NCBI GenBank assembly: GCA_014529385.2 | Contig: CM043950.1 | Coordinates: forward strand, 155,965,545 to 156,029,544 | Length of the DNA stretch: 64,000 nt | Direction: 5' to 3' | Source of the DNA: Adiantum capillus-veneris | Taxonomy: Eukaryota; Streptophyta; Polypodiopsida; Polypodiales; Pteridaceae | In this document: in pieces, positions 55,901 through 64,000 of the stretch | Position numbering within the stretch: the first letter of the stretch is position 1 | Layout of the letters: each line of letters opens with the position of its first letter | Made by a program: the position numbers and the translations under genes | The notes under the pieces: generated by a model | What the model was told of the DNA's origin: nothing | Databases searched by the model: none | Seen by the model: only the letters and a program-made list of their open reading frames with translations

Positions 55901-57205
55901 TCTTCTTGATCCCAGGTACATAAAGTGCATCAACAAGTGTGAAGGAACTACCATTAGCATCAGTGAGCACAATCTTTCCAACTCCCTGAACTGGATAAGA
56001 GGCGTTGTTGGCACAAGTGACTGAATTCTCATGAGGGACAGACTCTGGAGAGGTAAACAATTCACGATGTGAGGTAATGTGCTTTGTAGCACCACTGTCG
56101 AAATACCACACATGTGAATCTGCAGCAACTGACAAGCATGCATCATGGACAGCAGGATTGTAGTGCACTCTGCGCTAAAAGCCCATTCTGCATCAACATC
56201 AGCAACACAGTCTCCTTTCACAGAAGACTCAACAATGGTTGCATTTGTAGTGGAACCAGCATTTGCAGTGGAACCTCCCTCTTTCTTCTTAGCCTCTTTG
56301 GCCTTCAACTTAGGACACGACTTGATCAAGTGATCATTGGCTTTACAATAATGGCAACGCTTATTTTTTTTGCCCTTATCACCAGAATTGCCAGACGAAG
56401 GAATGCCAGCAGAAGCATTGGGAACATAATTTTTGCCACTCGCAGTAGAACCATAAGAAGTGGTTGCATTACTGTTACCACCCTTTCTTTGAGAAGCAAT
56501 AAAGGCCTGTTCAACTGCACGCTGCCTAGTCCTGTTTTTTCTAGAAAGTGACTCTTGCAACAGCAATGTGCATAATGCATCAAACTTGACAACTTCAGGA
56601 TTTCCTTGGGTCATTAGTCTCCAAGTACTAGCAAATGTCTGGTAGGAATCTGGTAAGGCATCAAGAACCGTCTGCACAAGGGAACTGTCTGAAATGACTT
56701 CACCTGCAGAAATAAGCTGCTCATTGATATCCTTGACACTAGCAAGGAAAGTGTCCATATCATCTTCCTCATGCATAATCTTCGACTCCAGCTCTTTACG
56801 CAGCAAAGCAATTTTAGCCTCATTGCGGCTTGCATAAAGACCTACTAGAATATCCCAAGCCTGTTTTGCAGATTTTGCAGAACGGATGTGAGGAACAATG
56901 GTGCGCTTCACAGACAATGCAATCAATGCATGAGCCTGCGCATCCTTAACATCCCAACGAGCTTGTTCTGCCGTAGGCAAAACAACTCTAACAGCTGCAA
57001 TCCTTGCAGCAAGACCTGCAACATCCTCAACATCGCCTACATCCTCAGAACCAGGACGTACATCAATGCCCTGCATAATGTTCCAGACACCCTTTGACAC
57101 AAGAACATGTTGCATCATATAAGCCCACATAGGGTACTTGTCCCTATCCAACCTGTCCTCAGCAGCAAAAATCTTGAACACATCTGTGTTGTTGTTGTTA
57201 GCCAT
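52919..57205 (-). pseudogene. Copia B2 gag-pol polyprotein (two frameshifts)
   Basis: The start is M-A-N-N-N-N-T-D at 57205. Order: UBN2-type gag, zinc knuckle C-H-Y-C-K-A-N-D-H-L-I-K-S-C, protease F-D-S-G-A-T-K-H-I, pre-integrase zinc domain (H-A-R-F-G-H...C-E-G-C), integrase core (V-H-S-D-V-C-G-P, L-R-S-D-R-G-G-E-Y, Q-Q-N-G-V-A-E-R), RT with catalytic Y-V-D-D, and RNase H (S-D-S-D-W-A-G, S-C-E-A-E-Y, Y-T-D-S-Q-S). The final RNase H block (H-A-R-T-K-H-I-E-V-H-Y-H) ends at a stop at 52919-52921. Relative to B1 it lacks one base near 56164 and one near 55234, splitting it into three frames (to about 56160, 56160-55240, 55254-52921). From the integrase glutamate through RNase H it is open, unlike B1. 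Confidence 0.93.
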
Positions 57206-57552
57206 GGTAAATGTTGCACCTGATGTGAAAACTGCCCGAAAATAGGAGAAACGGAGCGGGAACAACCTCTGCTATATAGCACAAATCGTAGAAGACTGTA
57301 AGGCACCTGTTATGCAAAAAATGGCACTGACAGAAATTCTGCACAAAATGACGAAATAGCATGTGCATTACTGCCTGTAGTGGAAACGGAGGCCGAAATG
57401 AGCCCAAATCAAAATTCTGAGCAGACCATGCTCTTCGAGCTGTCCCAAAAATTTTGTCGACCTACGAACGCTTGCCAAAGCTCACTGAAATCGGAGAAGG
57501 TGAGCAGGCGTGTGCTGGAGCAGCTGGCGACTAAGCCCGGGAGGACATGACG

Positions 57553-57565
57553 TGTTCTGATACCA
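57553..57565 (-). promoter_or_regulatory. Primer-binding site (initiator tRNA-Met), B2
   Basis: Minus-strand TGGTATCAGAACA, two bases inside the 5' LTR, one mismatch from canonical. Confidence 0.85.
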
Positions 57566-57567
57566 AT

Positions 57568-57792
57568 TGTTGGAATTAGGGTTGCAGAGAAACACACAGC
57601 TTGGAGAAGACAAAGGAAGCTCAAGGCACACAATAGAGAGTGTGTTACTTAGTGTGCAATGAAAAGATAGATAGCCCTAGAGTGATGGGCGTATATACAA
57701 TGCACAGGGAAAAAAACCTCCTAAAGAGGGAAAAAATGCCCCGGCGGTCCTAGTGTGTTCACACACATCACTGCCACATGTATATGGTAACA
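57568..57792 (-). repeat. 5' LTR of copia B2
   Basis: 225 bp, TGTTACCATATAC... to ...CCTAATTCCAACA on the minus strand. It is followed inward by the primer site and outward by the AAAAA duplication. Confidence 0.93.
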
Positions 57793-58222
57793 AAAAAGTC
57801 TTTTGATCTTAGGCAACCTTGAGGTGGGAATCCTACCCAAGCATGAGGTGCTTGTCGGCTTGCTAACTAAAGTGCTTAAAGTATTTGTGGGAACCTTGCC
57901 CAAGCTTGAGGTGATTCTCATGCTTATTAAATGACTAAGGTTCTTGAAGTGTTCAATTCAAAGATAAACACTCAAGAGGCATAAACGGTTTCCATGCTTA
58001 ATTGACTAAGTGCTTGAAGTGTTCAATTCAAACCAAATGACTAAGGAATCATAAAAGACACATGTCAAAATTCTCCACATGTGGCCCTCATGATGTGCTT
58101 GAATCCTATTGGATAGGCTTTAAAGGGGTCCAATGAGAATTTAGATGCATAAAAATAAATAATTAAGTTCTTTCTCTCAAAGAGGAAAAAGAGGACACAT
58201 GTCCAAATGATATAATTAAATA

Positions 58223-58253
<31 letters not shown>

Positions 58254-58822
58254 GCGGACCAAGCTTGAGAGGGGGGGGGTATACTCTCCCACACCCACAC
58301 ACACATTCTCTCATTGTGTGAAGTGCAAAGTGCAAGAGCTTCATCTCCTTCTCCAAGCTTTTTGGAGATGGGAGAGCATACACCAACACTCTTGGCTATA
58401 GAATGCAAATCCAACCAAGAGCCATGCTTCAATGCTTAAGCTTGTCATCTTCTTCATCTTCATTACTATGCTAGTATGCTATGCTAAGCAAGAAGAGTGA
58501 TGATAAGTGAGAAACTATTTCTTTCTCCTATGAATAATTCTTCTTCCTCTTCCCTACCCTCATTCCCCGCTAGCTCTCTCCACATTCAAAGGTGTTTGAG
58601 GCCTTGGGACCGAGGCTTGGGATAGTTAATGCTTTTTGCAAAGTTTTTGTTATGCTCGTGATGCATGAAGCTTTCCATCTTCATAGCATCACCAAGGTCA
58701 TAAGGAACACAAAGATTGTATTGTACCGAGTCTCTCTTGATGGGAGAATCTATAATACAAACGCCTTTTGGAGGGGGGACCGGCTCCAAGTAAATCCGGT
58801 CCTCAACTATTGTCATGTTCTC

Positions 58823-58859
<37 letters not shown>

Positions 58860-59015
58860 AAATTATTGTTCATGCCAAGTTAATTAAGTACTATGTTTAT
58901 GTTGCTATCATCAATTAAGTTCACCCTCTATGTTCTCAAAGTGATCTCACAAAATTGCTCACTTTAATTCTCTTAATTTCGCTATTCTCAAAGTTCATAG
59001 GCCATTTCCATTACA

Positions 59016-60775
59016 TTGAGACAAGGAAGAAAATGGGGAATATTACAAGGATAAATTTTAGCTCCCTGAGCCAACATCCTCCTTCTTAAATTCCCCCCCC
59101 ACTTCAAGTACTCCTGCTTCCTATAACCCTGCAATTGCTTGCCTATGTCACCAATAGAGGCAAGTACATAGCATGCCATATTGACATAGTATGCATTGTG
59201 GTACCCATGAATCCTCAAGCAAGTCCAAGTACCATAATAGCCTCTAATTTTCAGGAAGTATGCCTTTGTCAAATCCTGGGCATATTGGATGTGAGATTTG
59301 TCGCCCTTGATAGAACTAATACTGCAAGTGCATGGGGAGAGTGGGTGATTTGGAGAGCTTCCTTTGGTAAACAGAAATTGTCTCATTGTTTAGGTTTCCA
59401 CATCTAAGAGCAAGCCTATGGTTGCATAAGGGGCAAGGGTCCTATTAATAGGAGAGAGGGTTCTTCTATTGTGGGTATTGGCTGGGTGGAGCTTATGATG
59501 CAACTCACCTTACCTATGAAAGGCTAGGGAGAAGGCTATGGAGAAGAGAAGCTGGGCTCTCCTCTTTCCCTTGGCCTTTCATTGAACAAGGGCCACAAGA
59601 AGATAACATCACCTTCGACCACACATATGTAGCAACATGACTATGTTGTATATCTCATGGTAGCAAGAATAACTACAATCCTAGAAGGATTGGATAAGGA
59701 TGAGTAGTTATTAAAATAGAATGAAGATTTGTTGCCCACGAGAGGTTGATGTGCCATTCATCCATCAACAACACCAAATAGGATTGATTCTTTTGATATG
59801 TGTCCTTGGATAGAGTTTGGATATTGAGCTCACGATTCCAAAGCAATTAGAGAGTAGGCATGCACTTTTAAAGCAAAAATTTCCAAAAAAAAAACAATAA
59901 ATGAGGATGTGATGGAAATTACCTATTTGGATAAGGACATGCGACAAAAGCGAGCTAAAATTAGTACCTTAATGGAAATCTCTTTTTGAGCACACTTAAT
60001 CGAGTTCCCGGTATATAGATTTATGTGGGATAATTTTGATTGAATTGGTCGGATTTGCAATATTATGAGCAAAAAATTCCTTTGAATCCTAATCCAATAC
60101 CTTCATGAAAACAAAGGTATCACATGAATCTGCATCTATATAAGCAAGTTTGGGAGGAATTATATCCATTGCAATGAGTTGGGTTTATTGCTCTCATTTA
60201 TAAAACTAAGTGGATGTCACCTATATTGAATATCCCAAGAAGAAGAAGAAGAAGAAGAAGAAGAAGAAGAAGAAGATCTATGCTTGTGTCAATCATTGTA
60301 AGCTTGATGATATTCTTATTTTTGATACGTTTTCTCATCCATATATGGAGACAATTTTGGATTATGTTTTAAGGCATGAAACATATTCTTTTTTGGATAA
60401 ATCAAGTTCACTTGGCATTGAAGAACTATGAAAAAACACATTCATCAATGCATGGAGACTTTTTGTTTACAAAATTATGTGGTTTGCTTTGAAGAATGCA
60501 CTTGGAAGCTTCTAGCCTACATATCAATATTTTATGCAAATAAATTGGCGTCACATGCACACAAGACAAATAATATTGGAATTTCCAAATATTTTTTTAT
60601 AAAATCAATCAATGTGTTATTGATAGGTAAGGTTTCAATACGTGTATATTTACATACGTATACTGATACATATGGTATCAAAAAATATATATACTAATAG
60701 AAAATTAGTTAAAATCGTAAGCTACATAGCCGCATGGAAAGTGGATCGTATGATGCAATTTTGATAGGGTCATTG

Positions 60776-60825
<50 letters not shown>

Positions 60826-61448
60826 AACAAAGCACTATGGATCTTCCTTACATTGAGCGACTCAGCAAGCACCAGGAATGATCTTCTCTTTACCTTTGGT
60901 TTGCACTGTCTCAAAGATTTTTGTAGGCATACATAGATTTCCTCCTCTCCCATCTTAGAGGCTCGGTTTAGACCTAAGAAGTAGGGCTAAATTAGAGAGC
61001 CACCCTATATTGTCTTAGAGCTTTGGTTCAAACATTTAGGCTTTTGGTACTTAGGAAGTGTAACGCAACCACAATTTTCATAGAGCTTTGATTTGGACTC
61101 TTTGGGTTTTCTTACAAAGTGTAGCACTGCTCTTGTCTTAGAGTTTTTGTTTGGATCTCAAAGGTAACAGAAACCATGAGGACTAGAAGTTGTAGCCCTA
61201 TGTGTAGGGATTAGGGAGGATAAAGAGAGAACCATTCATGGTATTAACATGCACAATAGAAGCACATGTCAAAGCAGTCCTCTTCAAGTAGTGTTTGAGG
61301 TTCAGAGTAATCCTACTTACAAATTTTTGAAATTTCCAATTAAACATTAAATTAGATAGATGGTAAAAAAAAATGGAAGATTATAGTGCAAAAACCTTCA
61401 AACATAAATTTATCTCGAGTATGCAGCACGATTTTGAAAAATACAGAT
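59016..61448. other. Intergenic with microsatellites, no gene recognised
   Basis: It contains (GAA)13 at 60238-60276 and (GA)24 at 60777-60824. Frames of up to 132 codons (59386-58988, minus) lack domain motifs and overlap the LTR end. The sequence is AT-rich and shows no retroelement signature. Confidence 0.5.
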
Positions 61449-62307
61449 TGTAATGGAAATGGCCTATGAACTTTGAGAGTAGCAGAATTAGGAAATTAGG
61501 TGAAGCACTTTTGAGAGATTACTTTGTGAGCATAGCCGGTGAACTTAATTGATGGTAGCAACATAAACATGGTACTTAGTTAACTTGGCATGAACAATAC
61601 TTTTGCAAGAGAGAGAGAGAGTTTAGAGAACATGACAATATTTGAGGACCGGATTCATATGGAGCCGGTCCCCCCTCCAATAGGCATTTGTATTATAGTT
61701 TCTCCCATCAAGAGAGACTTGGTACAATACAATCTTTGTGTTCCTTGTGACCTAGGTGATGCAATGAAGATGGAAAGCTTCATGCATCACAAACATAACA
61801 TAAACTTTGTAGAAAGCATTAACTATCCCAAGCCTTAGTTCCAAGACCTCAAACACCTTCGAAGGTGGAGAGAGCTAGCGGGGAATGAGGATAGGGAAGA
61901 GGAAGAAGAAACATTCCATAAGAGAAAGAAATAGTTCCTCACTTATCATTACTCTTCTTGCTAGCATACATAATAACATAGTATGAAGATGGAGAATGGC
62001 AAGCTTAAGCATTGAAGCATGGCTCTTGGTTTGATTTGCATTCCATAGCCAAGAGTGTTGGTGTAGGCTCTCACTTCTCAGAAGCTTGGAGAAGGAGGTG
62101 GAGTTTCTCAACTTTCACCAAGTGAGAATGGTTCCACAAAATGAGCATGTGTGTGTGGTGTATATCCCCCTAGCACCCCCCTTGCTTGCTTGGGGCGAGT
62201 TGCAACTTTTCTACATGCTGCAAGCTCATTGGACCTCTCTCCCCAATCACATGCAGCATGCAGTCAAGTACATGGGTAGTCTTTTGACAAGTGTCCTCCT
62301 TACCTCT

Positions 62308-62348
<41 letters not shown>

Positions 62349-63228
62349 AAAATATCTAATATTTGTTGGATGGAACTAAAAGCTCATTGGACCCCTCTTT
62401 AGCCCAACCAATAGCATTCAAGCACACCACGTGGTTAAGCTTAGTGAGAGTCTGACACGTGTCCCATGTGCCCTTTTAGAAAAGGTGTGCCCCTTGGGTG
62501 AGTGGAAGATTAGGTCAAAGATTCCCCTAACTTTGGGACTTTTATGCATAGGAAGCTTCTCAAGCAACTTCCTCATTAAGTGTGTAGGGTCTCTTTTTGA
62601 GTCAAACATCTTACCCCCCATGCATAGGAAGCTTCTCAAGCAACTTCCTCATTAAGTATGACAAGTATCTTAGTCATCACGCATGATAAGCACCTTAGAT
62701 GGAGTTCCCACCTCTAGCTCATCCCTAGCTTGCCTAAGGTCAAAGGCAAGTTTAGGTCGGGTTCCCACCTCAAGCGCATCCCTAGCTTGCTTAAGGTCAA
62801 AGACAAGTTTAGGTCGGGTTCCCACCTCAATCTCAGCCCTAGCTTGCTTAAGGTCAAAGAACTTTTAACACTAACCATTGGGGGTCTTTAATGAAGCTAA
62901 CCCTAAGGTCTTTTAAGCTCCATTAGATGCACATTGCTCTTTGATAGACTACCTCCTTTTGGACCCTTATTGAGACGTAACCATCTCTCCTCTTGGTCCC
63001 GTGCCGAGGTAAGTTTAGAAGCACTTATTGCACATTGATCTTTGATAGACCATCTCCTTTTGGACCCCTATTGAGATGCAACCATCTCTCCTTTTGGTCC
63101 CGTGTGGGGATAGGTCTAGAAGCACATGTCTCTATTCTAAGTCTTGTTCCCGTTTATTCTCCCACATTAAATGATCAGTTTAATATGAGAAAATCATTTA
63201 GTAAAGTTAGATATTATATTTTATGACA
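61449..63228 (-). repeat. 3' LTR of family A element A3
   Basis: Minus-strand TGTCATAAAATATAA... to ...GGCCATTTCCATTACA, 1780 bp. The sequence on its upstream side (63229 onward) carries a purine-rich tract and integrase remnants, so this is the 3' LTR of an element extending beyond the right edge. It contains a GA tract at 62308-62344 and locally duplicated blocks (CCCATGCATAGGAAGCTTCTC; GTTCCCACCTCAA, three copies around 62700-62830). Confidence 0.85.
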
Positions 63229-63241
63229 TTATCTCTCTCTT
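63229..63241 (-). promoter_or_regulatory. Polypurine tract of element A3
   Basis: Minus-strand AAGAGAGAGATAA immediately before the LTR start TGTCA. Its position and purine content fit a plus-strand primer. Confidence 0.6.
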
Positions 63242-63639
63242 GAAATCATAGTCGTCTCCTCGACTATGAGGTAGAGAAGATAAATCCTAGTCATTAGTCC
63301 ATGTTACTTAGCGGGTAGAGGATCCCTTTTTACCCTTTGACGTCATTCCAAGATGGATGACTAATCCATTTGGTGCTTGGGAGACGTAGCTACCGCAAGC
63401 TTGTCTGATCTTTAGTCCATATCATACTTCCAAAGTAGAGTGACAAGTTCTACTTGGTGTTTGGGAGACATCGTCACCACAAACATGATTTTAAGCATGC
63501 ATACTTCTTAAATTTGTGCACAATAAAAAGAGAACTAGTCTTATAAGACAAAAACATTTTTCATTTAAGATGCATTTTCATATGCTTACTTTAGTGCAAC
63601 ATTGTAAGCATTGACAAAGTTCATATTATCCTTAAGCTA
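63242..63639 (-). other. 3' untranslated part of element A3
   Basis: About 400 bp between the integrase remnant and the polypurine tract, with stops in all frames. It contains a short inverted repeat GTCGTCTCCTCGAC near 63250. Confidence 0.5.
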
Positions 63640-64000
63640 GGTTCTTTGCATCCATCTAGCATCTTTAATTCTTAAACTTAATAAGATATCGTCAAATAAT
63701 CTTAACCTTTCTTAATACTTTGTCTTCATGTCATAGGATGGACTCAGGTTGAAGTACTTCTTCTTGATCTTTGATTTTTGGAGGGTCTGCAACAACTATT
63801 GCTTCTATTGATGACGCTCCTTTGTAAGGCTTACTTAGGCTCTCATGGAAAACATGGTGCATGAGCCAATGGTTGGGCAACTTTAATTAATAAGCCATCT
63901 CATTGATTAGCTTAAGAATTTAAAAAGGACCATAATATCTTTTTGCTAGTTTAACATCATATTCTTGGTGGTCCATAGAACTCTTGCCCGTAGTATGCCT
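63640..64000 (-). pseudogene. Ty3/gypsy integrase C-terminus with chromodomain-like end (A3)
   Basis: Reading in from the right edge, the frame gives K-L-A-K-R-Y-Y-G-P-F, then after a stop I-L-K-L-I-N-E-M-A-Y, another stop, L-K-L-P-N and H-H-V-F-H-E-S-L-S-K-P, the GPF/Y module of Ty3/gypsy integrases. Further on, Q-P-E-S-I-L, a stop, H-E-D-K-V-L-R, and finally R-Y-L-I-K-F-K-N match the ends of chromoviral integrases, where a chromodomain directs integration to histone marks. At least four in-frame stops show that it is inactive. The rest of the element lies outside the window. Confidence 0.78.

Larger units (their letters stand above)
52619..57792 (-). mobile_element. Ty1/copia element B2, full length (TSD AAAAA)
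   Basis: 5174 bp with LTRs 52619-52845 and 57568-57792 and AAAAA at 52614-52618 and 57793-57797. The primer site and polypurine tract (minus strand CCAGGGGGGATT before the 3' LTR) are intact. LTRs differ at about five substitutions plus one 2-bp indel by eye. It belongs to the same family as B1 and is not interrupted. The polyprotein has two single-base deletions relative to B1. Confidence 0.95.
52272..59015 (+). repeat. Family A LTR interrupted by copia B2
   Basis: The left piece 52272-52618 begins TGTCATAAAATATAATA. The right piece 57793-59015 ends ...GGCCATTTCCATTACA. Removing B2 and one AAAAA restores an LTR of about 1.56 kb, like 5673-7242. Neither a primer site to the right nor a clear polypurine tract to the left is attached, so it appears solo. 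The flanks GTTAG and TTGAG do not match convincingly. The right piece carries GA (58228-58253) and CT (58828-58856) tracts. Confidence 0.82.

Noticed and set aside
52267-59020. Target-site duplication for the interrupted family A LTR
   Set aside because: GTTAG on the left and TTGAG on the right differ at two of five positions. I could not support a duplication, so solo status remains inferred.

Overview
This window is a block of nested transposable elements from what looks like a large, repeat-rich land-plant nuclear genome. It holds Ty1/copia elements with an initiator-Met primer site, a chromodomain-type Ty3/gypsy family, and Athila/Tat-like (OTA-type) Ty3/gypsy elements with an Asp-tRNA primer site. 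There is also a Penelope-like (PLE) reverse transcriptase, a CACTA-like terminus, small retroposons and many long GA/GT microsatellites. A fern or other non-flowering plant is possible but not proven. I recognise no host gene. Every substantial coding region is a retroelement ORF and nearly all carry lesions.

Layout. 1-1640: decayed PLE reverse transcriptase, minus strand, running off the left edge, abutting a fragment of an LTR family called E here (1641-1773). 1774-7242: degenerate chromovirus-type Ty3/gypsy element (family A), minus strand, with its 5' LTR at 5673-7242. 7243-12394: non-genic DNA with two related retroposons, a CACTA-like end pair and a 146-bp GT tract. 12395-43281: a three-level nest. 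A 5.2-kb Ty1/copia element (B1) was split by element C (15097-40818, about 11.8 kb by itself), and C was split by element D (24239-38161, 13.9 kb). All three are flanked by matching 5-bp target-site duplications (GGTCG, GTGTC, AGATC). 43287-49609: a LINE ORF1-like remnant, a GA-repeat-rich block and a solo LTR of family E with TSD GAGTT. 49610-51085 and 52272-59015: two solo-like family A LTRs, the second interrupted by a full copia copy (B2, 52619-57792, TSD AAAAA). 61449-64000: 3' LTR and integrase/chromodomain end of another family A element that continues past the right edge.

The most unusual part is the C/D pair. D encodes gag, protease, RT, RNase H and integrase. C keeps gag and protease-like regions but has no RT or integrase, so it should depend on enzymes supplied by another element. 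Both carry after their enzymatic part a second, active-site-degenerate retropepsin-like domain followed by a repeated W-I-P...A-Q-G-Y...G-N...I-W motif, several short-spaced zinc knuckles and duplicated polypurine tracts. C also carries a leader array of near-300-bp repeats, each with a TGAGTCTATCG/CGATAGACTCA palindrome, and a 24-bp palindrome at the start of its 5' LTR. I do not recognise this combination from described families. All alignments and differences were judged by eye.
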